In this document: positions 13,301 to 27,000 of the stretch, piece by piece | Layout: each line of letters starts with the position of its first letter | Position numbering within the stretch: the stretch's first letter is position 1 | DNA from: Larimichthys crocea | Lineage: Eukaryota; Chordata; Actinopteri; Sciaenidae | Reading direction: 5' to 3' | DNA: 64,000 nucleotides | NCBI RefSeq assembly: GCF_000972845.2 | Contig: NC_040013.1 | Span: 2,222,642-2,286,641, forward strand | Translations under genes and position numbers: made by a program | Notes under the pieces: generated by a model | The model's input: the letters and a program-made list of their open reading frames with translations, nothing else | Told to the model about the DNA's origin: nothing | Databases searched by the model: none

Positions 13301-16300
13301 ACGGGGAATCCGTCTCCTGATCTGAGACATTTAAGACAACTTAACACATCTTTTTAGCCTGTTTGGCCTAATTTTACTTTTGTTCTATCTATTTTGCCAG
13401 ACTCTATCCATTGCTGTTTTAGTTTGTGAACCCTACAGTGATTTTTTATTTAATTTTAATTATTTAAAGTTAAGTTATACCCCAATTCACAACACTGACA
13501 TTCCAAATAATGGACTCAAACTAAAGAAATGCTTATATTGTCATTCTTTATTTAAAAAAAAGGGTTAAGTTAAGAAACAAATCGTGTATATGAACCCCTT
13601 CTATTAATATAAGATATTGCAACTCTTAATCTCGACCAAACGCTTTCTGTAATGACTCATCAGTCTCTCACATCTGCTTTGGAGGATATTTGCCAATATT
13701 ACCAATGTTTTTGTGTCTGGTTAATATTTTAGAAGGTCGTCCACTTCTGGGCAGAGTTGTAGTCTTTCAGTGCTCTCCATCCGAGATGATCTGCCTCACG
13801 TTGGGAACGATGACTTCATAGCTCCCCCAGACAAACGTGCTGTCACTACCTTCCTCCTGAGATCCCCTGAAATCTCGCTTCCTCTCTGCATGATGACCTG
13901 TATGGGTTCACCCGGGTAAGACTGAAGTGACCTGGTTTTATCTCTGTAACATCGCCGATGTTATTGGTCTATATCAGCGGTTCATGTAGAAACCAGTTTG
14001 TCCCGCCTGATTCTACTTAACTGCTCGTTTTAACCAATGCAGCTCAGGGTTTGTTGCACCTACCAAAAAACTTTTTTTGAGTATATTGAATTGATAAACA
14101 TGCACCTTGTGAGTGCAGCGTGCTGACTCACTAGCCTTGAACCTCGAAGTTCTATCACACGCGACACGTACACAAAATAAAGGTCTTGAATCCTTCTTTG
14201 TGTTTGTACTTTTTACTGAAATGTGCCGTGACGGTCAAAAGACTGTGATGCTTCCATGGCTCGAGGCTTCTAGCTGTCCTTCATGCGTACTCACGCTTTT
14301 ATATTAACCTCAACAGCCAATCATATTCCATCACATTATAGCATGTGCACATCTAAAAATCAACTCAAAATTCTTCAACAAATATTAATATCTTAATATA
14401 GTATTAAATCAAACTGTACAAATATGCACAAAACCTACAAAACATAAAAATGGCTCTAACACACCTGTTATTTCATATCAGGGTGAAACAATAAAACTCA
14501 GTTCACAAACTTTTGAGCAGCACTGTAAATAAATAAAGTTTGAGTTTGAGTTGCCAGCATGGCAGTAGGTTGGTGCTGTTACAGGTGGCTTGTTTGAGCG
14601 CTCCACCTCTTTGCTCACACCTGGATCAGATACACACTGAGCTTCATAATCTTTGCTCACACCTGGATCAGATACACACTGAGCTTCATAAACCTGCGGG
14701 TGATGTCACGGAGACTACGTCCAGGTTTTAGACAGTCTGCAGGGACGTCACGGAGACTACGTCCAGGTTTTAGACAGTCTGCGGGGACGTCACGGAGACT
14801 ACATCCAGGTTTTAGACAGTCTGTGGTTATCATGATTAGATTTAATGCCTCACTGGAGCTCCGCTCCACCTTCTGCCATGATTTCATAACACACATAAAC
14901 AGTCACATCCATAAAACCGTCCTCTGTCTAAACATGATGTGGCACACGAGTCAGTGGAGCTTGTTCTTCGTTTCATTTAACAGTTAATCAGCTTTTGTTC
15001 AAACACAAAAAAAAAGCCACAGATCATGAATTATCATAATATCCCACATATGAACAGTGAACACGTGATGGATATGCTAATGAGCTCTACAGTATGGGGG
15101 GAAATAAAATAATTGAAGCGCGTTTGATGTTTCCACATAAACCCCCAGAGCGAAAAAAAAAAAAGACTTTCATCTCCTAAAAAGGCCTTCACAAACAATA
15201 AACCCGAGCCGGCTATTAGAGATGATGAAGAGACAGAATGCTGCAGAGCTTTAAATGCATCAGACTGAGAGCAAACAGATCTGATACTACATGAAGTGAA
15301 TCTGATAAAAAAAATGAGAATTTTTCATTAAGTTGTAAAAAAAAAACCTCCTGCGTTGTCATACCTGTACATCAGAGCCGGAGAGATCTGTACGAGCATT
15401 ATCGGCTCATTAACGAATACCCAGAGATCAGAGAGCATCATAATGAGGATGACGGTCTGGCATTAAGCTGCTTTAACAGCATTATATGTTACGATATCGG
15501 AGCTCCTCTCTCACTCTCACATCCAGGCTCATTTTCTATACCGAGATGACACTTTGCTTTTCCCAGAATGCACTTCTTTATAATGAGTTACAGTAGTGAA
15601 TAGCGACTTGGATTCCCTTAAGCGTCCTTGTCCTCTTTGTCTGCAAACGTGATGGATGAACAAAAGCAAAAGAGGGTGGTGGTGGTGCTGCTGCTGGAGG
15701 AGGAGGAGAGAGGGAAGAAGGAAGGAAGGAAGGAAGATGGAGAGACCGCACAAAGAGGACGAGAGAGAGAGAAAAAGAAGAAGGTTACGTGCAAAGGAGG
15801 GGAGGGAGTCGATACCGAAGGAGGCATGTGATGAGTGGAGGATTTCTGCCAAACAATAAAAAAAAGAAAAAAGAAAGAGGATGTCTCACTTCTGCTCGTG
15901 CTCAGAAAGTGAACACTGCAGTAAAACAGGCCCCGCTAATACAGTTTTACTGCCAGCAAGACAAAGTGGTGAGGAAAAGAGGCTGAACTCCCACTGAGAC
16001 CATCCTCATCCTCATCCTCATCCTCATCCTCAGCCCCTTCAACTCCACACAAAACTCCCTCACACCCCGGGCCCGGGGAGCTGGCCAGTTACCGTGCACT
16101 TGTGCAGACTTTGCAGTTACTGGGGTAACAAAGAGAAAAAAGGAAAGACAGAGTGAGTAAAAAAAAAAAAAAATCTTGAGAAATGAAGTTACAGTGCTGT
16201 CCACCTGCCAGCTCCTGTGCTGCAGTGAAGCAACAGACCCTGAAACAACCTTCTGACTGTGGATGTCGTGACCGTCCTCAGCTGAGCGGCCTCAGCTCTG

Positions 16301-16320
16301 CCAAGGATGCTCACTGACTC

Positions 16321-16365
<45 letters not shown>

Positions 16366-16533
16366 ACGACGTCCAGTTAATGCCCATGCGACTTTGTGTC
16401 TAGAAGCGGTGCGTGCTGAAAAGAGGTGAGCACGGTGCATGTGTGTGTGCACGGACACTTTTTCTACTTCACACCACTTCAGCCTCATCGCCTCGTCCAG
16501 CAGGAACCTTGTTAACGTGGCAGCGCCGTGCCA

Positions 16534-16584
<51 letters not shown>

Positions 16585-17971
16585 CGACACAGGACAGCGT
16601 TGCCAAGAAGCCGTGTCAGGGTTACAGTGAAGCAGGTTTCTTGTCAGCAAAGAGGAGTCACTTTCACACGACTTAAATCCCGCGCTCTCTCTTCCAGCGA
16701 CACCAAAAAAACAGTGACAGCTTCTCTGGTTGATGCAGACGCTTGACTACGTTCCAGCGTTTGCTTCTGAGGTATGACATCCTGCCTGCTTATCCCCACC
16801 GTGCACGACGGAGGCTTTTTATTTTATCACAACATTTTTGTCTCATCCCCGACATCTTCAAACTAATGCACGGCTTTTTTTTTTAAAATGCTGGCATCAG
16901 TCCGATTTGAGCGCGGCACAACAGAAATACGATATTTCTCTAATGTGAAAGTCCGAAAATCAGAAGCCTGTAACTGTGCGTGATAAGAAGTGATGTGAGA
17001 GTTTGACGTCATTTTCATTTTCAATTTGAATTTTTCTGTTCAGTTATGACCTTACGGAGAAAGAGATGATTCATAATCAAGACCCAGAACAGGAACGATG
17101 CTTTTTACATGTTTACATGAAGTCATATTTTATTTGACTCCTGCCAGTCGACAGCATCGTAAGAAGGAACGCCTGGTCGCAGAGAGGTGGAGATTTCATC
17201 ACAATGCGGGCATGGAAGATTCTGCATAGACAGAACTTCATTTGAGTTTGTGGCCAACTAATGTTTGTTGATTTTCACTTTAACGCAGCATCTTTGGCTA
17301 AACAACGTTACTTTATTATGTTGGGAGACGCAGCAGCGAGTGACAGAAATCATGCACCCAGTATGGACGAGATGGAAGCTGTGTGTGAAACCATGTTAAC
17401 CATGAAATGTAGCCAATACAGGAAATGCCGAAAAACTGCAGTTCCTCTAACGTCCACTTGAGGCTGGCTCCAGAAGTGAGTCAGTCTCCATAAGTCCCCA
17501 TGTTTCACAGCAGAAATAAACATGTTTACAGCCTGGTACAAAAAACAGTTTTGGTCTCTGTAGCTAATTTCCCCGTTCATGACAACTGTACTGAGGGTGA
17601 ATTTATATACAACTCACCTGTTCACATTATATTAAGGCTTAAAGTTATGCAGGGTTAAGAGCGTGGACGCTTTGATTGACAGGTGGGTGTCGTCATGCCT
17701 TAAACATGACGTATGGACACATTTCTGTCGTTTAAGTTTTTGTTTAACATGTTTGATGTCACACAGTGACACAGATCATTGCGTTGCTTATAGAATTTGA
17801 TTGATATCATATCGGGACATACATCAACGTCAGCATGTACGCAATACTGGTAGGAATATAACTTATTGTGATATTAATATTCATTTTGTGACGTTTCTGA
17901 GCGACTCCAAACATCGTTTAGCCTACAGCTGACCTTGCACCGCTCCTCCGTCATTTAATACAAGAGAAAGT

Positions 17972-18016
<45 letters not shown>

Positions 18017-21000
18017 ACTCATCTGTGACAACACGATATCTCATGTCGGCCGTCACACCAGCAGACAGACTGTACATCAGTTCTTGCCCGCTCAGCGGAA
18101 AGCTGATTGATGGCCGTGCCACATCAGAGCAGTCTCCATCAGATGACCTCCGCCACACCGTACACGAAACACTAACCGCCACAGAACTGGATCAAGAATC
18201 AGCCACAAGTCTACGGAGGTGTGCACACCGTGCTGCTGCACCCTCGGTGAACACCGACTGAAGTTAGCAGACGACGCAGAAATAAAAAGGTCACGGTCGA
18301 GGAAGAGGAGGAAGTTTTCCACATGATCACAACCTCATCTCTTATTGTGTGGTGAGAGCTTCACACGTCAGACGATTCTGACTCACTTCCATAAAACCTG
18401 TAGGCGGTTGTGTGGATATTATATCATATGTATACGTGTCATACACAATATGTGGATTCAATCTTAAAGAATCTTCATTTATTGGCTGCGATATACACAG
18501 AACTAAAGACTTTTATTATGGAATTCTGCTGATAATAAATAATCTGCTGATTGTTTTCTCCAATAATCGATTGTTCGGCTAATAAAACACAATTACAATT
18601 ACCCAGAAGCCCAAAGTAACACCTCTTGGATCCAACAGGCTTTTTACCCTCTGGGATCGAATGTTTTGGGGCTTTTGTGTGTAGTGATAACTGATACGCG
18701 GACCGACACTTCCTCCGCAGCCAGAGCAGCAACTTGATGCGCGACAATGACAAGAAAGACACATTCTGCTACTGTCTATAAACAGATATCTCTATGTGAA
18801 AGCAGATAACTAAAGAAAAAGAAACTTATTGCTGTCAGACTTCAACCCAGCTCAAATGAGACGAGTCAAGACTACTCGGACTACAAACGGAAACCTCTCA
18901 CCTGCAGATTCTGCATTCATATACGGGATGATATGAGATTATCTGTTAAATATCTGTTGGTAGAGATTAAAAATCATGAAATGATCAGCAGTGGGGATGG
19001 AGCCTATCCCAGCTGACTTTGGGTGAGAGGCGGGGTACGCCCTGGACAAGTCGCCGCCTTATCGCTCCTTAACACTCACTTCACATCACTAATTAACCTG
19101 TTTGCACTGTGGGAGGACGGCGGAGAACTCACTCAACATGCAAACTCCGCACAGAGAAGCCCCAGCCGAGGTTCAAACCTGTAACCTTCCTGCTGTGAGG
19201 CGACAGTGATCAGTGATCAGAGATGTATAGTAACGAAGTGGAACTACTTAAGGACTGTACTTAAGTACTAAAATGCAGTATCTGTACTTTTTTGGAGTAT
19301 TATTTTTTTCCCCAACTTCTACTTTTACTGCACTACATATTTTTGATGAATTTAATACTTTTACTCCGATACATTTTTCATGTGCTGAATCGTTACTCGT
19401 TACTATTGTAGCGTCCAGCCGGACACGTGATGAATGACGAGGCGATATTGAACAAACTGCATTTATTGCTGAACGGTTTGGTGACAGGACTCGGTGACTG
19501 TCGGCCGTAACCACGCCAAAAAAACAACAGAACAGTCCCGGTCTCACATCAACCTCGCTCGTGCGCCGTACGTCATACACCTGACACCCAGGTGCGCTCT
19601 CTCACCTGCTGCCCCGCCCCCTCGCTCTCGCATTCATTCAGACGCATTCACAGACCATGGGAAATCACAGAACTCTACCATGAACATTGTAACACTGTAA
19701 CATTAGAAGTTGTGCCTTAATAAATATTTGAAATAATATAAACAACAGTACTTGTACTTGTACTTTTACTTGTACTTTTACTTTCAGTACTTTAGTAGCA
19801 ATTTTTTACATACTTCTACTTGCAATACTTAAGTACAATTTTTTTTGAATACTTTAGTACTTTTACTTAAGTATGGTGTTTAAAGAACACTTCAACTTCT
19901 ACTCAAGTCAGTTTTTTGATATAGCACTTGTACTTCTACTCCACTCCTTTACTCCAGTTCTTTATACATCTCTGTCAATGATATAAAAAATAATATTGTT
20001 TCCCTTTCAAGTGAAGGCGAGTAGAAGTAGCGGCGTGTAAAGAAGATGACCTCAAATTTGTACTTAAAGGAGCAGCATGTCGTGTTTACCTAGTGGCATT
20101 TAGCTGTGAGGCTGCAGATTGCAACCGACTGAATACCCCTCGCCTCTTGTTATTTCCCATTTCTGCCCCCACCACACTCTACACACTGCTCTTTCAGGTT
20201 TACATTTCACCAACACCAGTTTCTAACGAATGACATCATAATGTCAAGGCTGTTCACAGGAAGCGCCGCGAGGGGAAAAAACTGCTCGGAATATTACATC
20301 TGACAAATAAAGGCAGCCTGAGTCATCGGGATGAACAGCACGCAGTAAACGAGTTTGCTGAGACGGGCTTTTATAACCCACTTCACGGCTGTCAGACGCA
20401 GTCGGGTCTTATCAGAGGAAACGTCTGGCCGCGTTCCGGCGAATTGTCAGCGCGCCAGACTCCGAGCGGTCAGCTTTGATCAGCAGTAAAAGTGGACGCG
20501 GTGTGTGAGAGAGGTCAGAGGGCATCGGACCGCCACCGCCGCAGGGACACCGAGGTTTTATCCGTGCATCGTCATGGATTTCAGCAAACACAACCTCTCC
20601 GTAACTGTGTGCTACTTTCCCAAGGAGTTTTTATTATTAGGCCCAGACCTTCTCCCTGATGAATCACAAGTGTAATCACATCTCCTCTGTGTTCACACCA
20701 CAAAATTAATGGAGAATATTCATTTTTTTTAAGTATTAATAGCTCAAGTTAAAAGTTCAATTATTTTTTATTTCTTAAATTTGACTATTAAGTCTGTTAG
20801 AGGAGCAGAGCATTTTCTGGGCTGAGTGTCAGGAGCTGGAATAAAACCAGGGTCACATCCTGGTGTGGAAAGCTTTGACTGAGCTTACAGCTTGAACATG
20901 AGTCAGATGGACTTTATCTAAAGCCTACAGAGGTGTAACAGTTGCACATTGACTCTGAGGGTCAAAACCTGCAGGAAAAAATAACTAATTTCACAAATCC

Positions 21001-24000
21001 ACTTTTCAGAAGTCATCCGTTCTACTGCGGCGAGGAAGAGAAAGCTGCTGAAACGTGAATGATATTCACTGTGTCGTGATGCTTTTACTGTATCGCAGTG
21101 AAAGTTTGTTTACAGTTCGAGCAGATGACTTCGCGCGCTGCAGGCGCTAATAGCTGCGAGAGACATCCATAATTTATACGGAACTACAATGAATAAATCA
21201 TTTGTGATTGTATGGGAAAGGCTTAATTACTCTAGAACAGATGAGGGTCAACTTTGAAATTCAATTTATGTCGCGCTCCGCTCACAGTGGAGTGAGATTA
21301 TCGGGCTTAAAAGTGAGACAGACACCAAAACGAAGCACGAGCTCTGCCCGAGGCGGCGACAATTTGGTGAACGCATTGATCAAAGAGCTGGGGAGCCGAG
21401 CAAAGTGCTTTATGCTGCAGGAGTTTAAGTCAAGCCCAACCAGTGCTGGATTTCTGGGGCCAATTCTTGTGACAAAGCAGCTGCTGGAACGACGTGGTGG
21501 TGGGAGTAGCAGTCTGTTGCTGGCTGAAGCCTCATGCAGGGGCATGCATGACATAATTAACAGATTTAAATGACCCCAAGCATCTTTGTCAACATCCACG
21601 TGCTGCGTAGTGGCATGCAACGACAACAGAAAGAGAACTTTAAGACTTCTCCAACACATACTGTAGTGGTGCAAACATCTTGAAATTAAATATGCATTTG
21701 ATGTTTTATTTATGTGCAGATTAAAACACCAACAAAATCCAGGTGCACTGACCTAACAATGAGCTTGTGAATATAAAACAAAACTACGATGATCACACAC
21801 AAAAAAACTTACCACACCTACACACTATACACTCATAGCACATCTCAATTTAAAGTATTGTTACATCATGTCTGTGGTGTTAAACCTGGTCAGTAGTACA
21901 ATCCACTGCTATTGTACTCGTCTCTGCATCGACTGCATTTGTTACTCGGCCTCGTCTCGGTCTCCGACAAACAGGACTCAGAGTTTTCATCATTACAAAG
22001 TTTGGATTTAAACTTCCTGCTTCAAATGCAACCTGACTCACCTCTAACTGAAACTTCTGTACCTCGCCCTGCCTTCGCACGCACACTCCAACAAAGTGAA
22101 CACGGTAGAGCGAGTACAAGTGTGCTGTGGATGTCTGCGAGGAGACGTCAGCTTAAATCTTCTGGATTAAAATTCGGCTACTCAAACCACAAAGAGTTCA
22201 TCTGCATGATGGAGTCCTAAAAACAAACAAACCACAAAGCAGGCAACGCAACATTTACTGAGACGACCCCACCCAAAGAGACGTGGTTAATATAAGCAAC
22301 ACCTGAGTCTGGTCTTGGTCATGACTTCTTGGTCTCGGTGTAGGTGGAAGCTGACTACAAACTACGTCACATGTTCTCCGTGCTCGACTTGAATCTGATT
22401 TTTAAACGTGTTGAATTCGCGACAGCACAGCGAGTTTTGGAGGCCAATCATGATCTAATATACAACTTACCGAGCGCGATAAGGAACCCTGCAGCGCTCA
22501 CACACTGAGGATGGACATCTTGTGTCCGATCGTGAAATGAAACGAGGAGGAGGAGATGTCATTTTATGAATTTATCAAAAAGGCAATTGAACTTTTTGGA
22601 GCTTATCAGACACAAAGGATGATACGAGTCTTTTTATGTCTGTGATAGCCCAGAGCCTTTTTGTCTGTCGCTTACTGTATGATATGTGACATTCTGCCGG
22701 AGCTGTTAATTCTCATTATTTGCATTCAGTCGACACCTTCTGAGGAGCTGATAGCTGCTGTGAGCTGCAGCTGATCTGACTGTCCGCCTCTCACGAAGCA
22801 AAGAGACGAGAAAAAGTATCTGCTGATGACCACGGACTGACTTCCGGTCTCTTTTTTTTTAGCTTGCTACTCAACCTGATTAGCTCTCAGGCTTTCATTG
22901 AGATGTATAGCGTGAGCCTTCAGTGCATCGAGCAGTGTTGGGATGCATTTCTCACTTTTAATCCAACATGTTACTCCTGCAGACTTTTCTCTCCTAAAAT
23001 TAAAAGCCAGTTGAGAAGCTGAGACACCCGAGCGCTGTTTGACTTCGCTGCTGATGAAGACTCTTCATGACGTGGTGATGGCCAGGTAACTTTCATGACT
23101 TCATATTCATTACCTAATGACTGGGAGACAAAAATAATTGATTTTATATCGTTCTGAGCTGCTTTACTGTCTTTTATTTTTACAAACTGAAGAAGAACAG
23201 TGTGGAGTCTCACGTCCGGCAGGTTCCCATGAAATTTTCTTAGTTTTTGACCCTTTATCGCAACATTGCGTGACTTTTCTACCATAAAACAACAGGTTTA
23301 AATCATCTGGATGCAAGTTCCCTGATGTAAATGCCTCTGGTGAGTGTAAAGCTCTTCAGACTAAATAATCAGCCTTCAACAACGTGCATTTTAACCTAAA
23401 AAGACACGGTTGCAGGGACTTTCATTTCCTTTTCGTATTGACTGAATGCAACCATACAAAAAAGGACAAGACAAAGTAGAAGCAATTACAACTGAGGTCT
23501 GATAAAAATTCACCTTGAGGCGGCGGCGATATAAATTCTTGGAGAGTTTGCGAGCTCCTGTTAATAATGAAATGTCAGAAAAAGTGATGAGAGCGTGCGA
23601 GCAGCTCCTCCGAGGAGCAACAGTGGAGAGGTTGGCGGCATCTCTGCCAGGAGCACCTGGCAAATATTATTCACCTCACAGGCTACTGCGGGATGTTCTT
23701 CACACTGACCAGTCACAGGACTTGGACTCTGACCAGGAACAATGATTTAGAAGCACTTACAGGTGACAGAGAGAAAGGCAGAGGAGGGTGAGGGAGAGAG
23801 ACTCGCATTGATATTCTGCTGAGCGCCCCGGCTGCAAACAATCAAAGTAAGTGATTGTTTTTTTGTGGCTGAAAAGTCGGAGAACCCGTTACGTGCATGC
23901 GTGTGCTCGTCCCGCGCCTTGTCGCAGTAATTCCTCCTCTCATTTTCATTAGAGCGAAACGCCAAACACAACGACGCCTGCAGCCAACCATGAGATCTAC

Positions 24001-27000
24001 TACATGCCCTGGATGTTGCTGCAACACTACTGACCCTACAGCTGCGCTTTCTATTGCATGATTTACTGAGTAACAGAACAGTTGACAGGTAATATTGTTT
24101 GATTTAAAATGAACTTTAAAATGTCAGAAAACACTGAAAAATATCAGTAAATCGAAAGGTGCCGTCCTCAAATGACCCACAAAGTACAAAGATATTCAAT
24201 ATACAATATATATATAATCTATATATATATATCTATATATATATATATAAATAATAATAAATAAATAAATAATAAATATATATATATATCTATTATATTA
24301 TTATATATATATATATATATATATTGATCTTAATAGTTGTTCTGATGTCAAGTGTCATTTTGTATGTGTCTTATATGTATGATATGTTTTTTATTTACAT
24401 ATTTTATGTTGATTCTGGCGGCCCCTGTGGACAAAGGTGGTAGTGTTTAAAGAAGAAAAGCTCCTTCAGTCTTTTGCTGATGGTCCAGTTTGTGGCATCA
24501 CTGTAGAATCAAGACTATTATCCTGTGTGGGATAAATAAAGTTAGAGACAGAGAGCGGTGTGTACAGTGTCTGAGTACTGAAAGGATATTTAGTGACTCG
24601 GCTGTGGACACAGAGTGTTTGAGCAGAGATGTGACTCCTGCCTGTGTGTTCAGACTTTATGAAAATCTTTTTTTCAGCGAGCTCACACTGCAACAAAAGA
24701 CGACTGCCTCACCACTAAGATGCTTTTGAGAAAGCCTGTCCCGCTTTCGGCTTTAGCGATTGGTCATGCCGCCAGCGCGCCGAGCTAAGAGTGCATTTAT
24801 TTTTCTATAGAATGAGTTCAGATGCCGAAACCCGCGCTGGGTTTCTGCTGTTCACCGACGCTGATCAAGGCAGCTCTGAGCTCGAGCTCGCTGCAACCGC
24901 TGGCAGCTGCATCAGTGCAGCTCTGGTCTCAGTCAAACCGAGCGTTCTGTAAATGTTAGACCACACACTCATGTAGATCAAAGACACCCCATTGGTTACA
25001 GCAAGAACACTCTGTGCCTTTACAATCCAGCAGCTACCTGACATGAAGAACCTGTGTGCTTTATTTATCACATTCTGTAAGAGCTGGGTGACATTTTAGC
25101 TTTGAGAATATTATTGAACGACACATTTCGACAAGAGATCTGTCAATAAACGTAACCAGGAGATGGAGGATCATTTACACAAACAGTTTAGAGACGACGC
25201 CTCGTTTCTAAACAGCAGCAGCAGCAGCAGCAGGCTGACAGCTCACTGATCTGACTGACCTCCCGGACCGGCCTGATAAGCGAGCGGTGCAGAGAGCAGA
25301 TTCAAAAAGCTGCTATCCCTGATTAAAGAATAAGATATCTAACTTCAGGAGTTAAAAGTGGTGACTCAATGCACAGAAGCTGCTCATCAGGGTAACGCAG
25401 TAAGGACGTGGACAGAGCTGCAACCCTGAGTGCAAGAGGGAATATCAGCCTGAGCGATGGAAGGTTTAAGAAGTGTGGTGCTGAATCTATGTGTGCACAG
25501 AAGATAACTCAGTCGTCAACATTTACTTTTGTCTGTTTGGAATATCATCTGTTACTGAATATAAATCATTTGCAGCCCTCAATAAGTTGAAAATGTTTTT
25601 TTATTTTACTGCTGTCTCATGCAAAGACGTGGAGCTTATTTGTCGCATGTTTATTTCTGCAGTGAAGTCGGACATTTGGACATTTGGACATTTGGACTTT
25701 TGGAGCCAACCTCAAGTGGACGAGAAGAGGAACTGCAGTTCTTTGTTTCTTGTGATTTCCAACATTTCATGTCAGTATAAACTGAATCTTGTGTGGGCTG
25801 CTGATCCGAACACATAAATGATTTTAGACTCTGGTGATCTATTTCTTATCAATAGATTCTATAAAAATCAACATTCATTAATGCTTACATTGAGACGGGG
25901 ACACTTTGAATCTCCGTACATGTGTGAGAATGTGTGAAACGTGCACAGCTGAGGGTCTTTTCAGCGTTATTACCCCTCCCTCCACCCTGACTGTCACTTT
26001 CCATCAGGGAAACGCTCCACCTCTCCCTCTGTTCCTCTTCTCTCCTCACCTCTGTCAGCTCCTCCACCCCTCCACCTCCTCCCTCCTCTCAATCCCTTTT
26101 CCTGCAGACATCCAAGTGGAATCCAGCCAGCTGGTTGGGGCTGTAATGGACCCCCGTGTATAGTGACACCTTAGCACCACCTTGGCGAAGCACCATTTTG
26201 ATTCTGCTAAAGACCCTCGCTGACTAATTACACTAATTACTAGAAGCTCTAAGAGGAAAGGAATTTGTTCATTATGTCACGTCTGTTTATCTTTAGTCCA
26301 CGTGGCTCAGGATGTGGTCTGAAGGTGACCTGCTGCAGGTTCACAGTGGAGCCGTGCACGTGCTTCTCTTGCAGACACGTTCAAACAGAAAAAGCACTCG
26401 CAGTACCTGAGCGCCTGGTCCTGTCTCGTTTCCATTCCGACTTGTTTCCTGACAGTTTGGAGCCTCTGGGCTCGGCTCCTTCGCTCATTCTTGCCTTTCT
26501 TCTGACGCATGTGGGATTTCAGTCATGAGCTGATGCATTCAGCACCTGACCTTTATCACGTACATAACGGGAATCCTTTTTTTTTTTTTTTTTTACACAG
26601 CTTCCTCCCACAGACCAACAAACTAGTTCCCACACACACTTACTACATGCAAAACTACATAAAAGTAAAACAACGTGCAGGGTTACATATGCTCTGCAAG
26701 TTTACAGGCAGCATTCAGACCACAACCACAAAGCTTCTGTTGTTTGTCAGCTTAACACAAAACAGACATGAGAACAGGACCTATCTTCTCTTTGTCTTCT
26801 GTGGGTTTTTTTTTTTTTTCACCGTAATAGTCAGGGGAGGGCTGCTCGCCGAAGGGGAAATCAGCCAGAGGAGAGAAGGTTCTCACGCCTGTGGAACCAA
26901 AACAAACAAAGCCTCGCACCCGGCAACACGGCAGCCAACAGCCGCTGATAGGGGGTTATCTCTGCAGTCACACATGGGCCATCTCACAACAGCGAGCACC

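Noticed and set aside
13600..14520. Possible Tc1-like transposon remnant (CAAACTTTTGAGCAGCACTG near 14500)
   Set aside because: Only one end-like motif is seen, with no matching left terminus or transposase frame.
14702..14827. Possible CRISPR-like or protein-coding repeat array
   Set aside because: Three head-to-tail 42-bp units with no unique spacers; it is an ordinary tandem repeat in a vertebrate intron.
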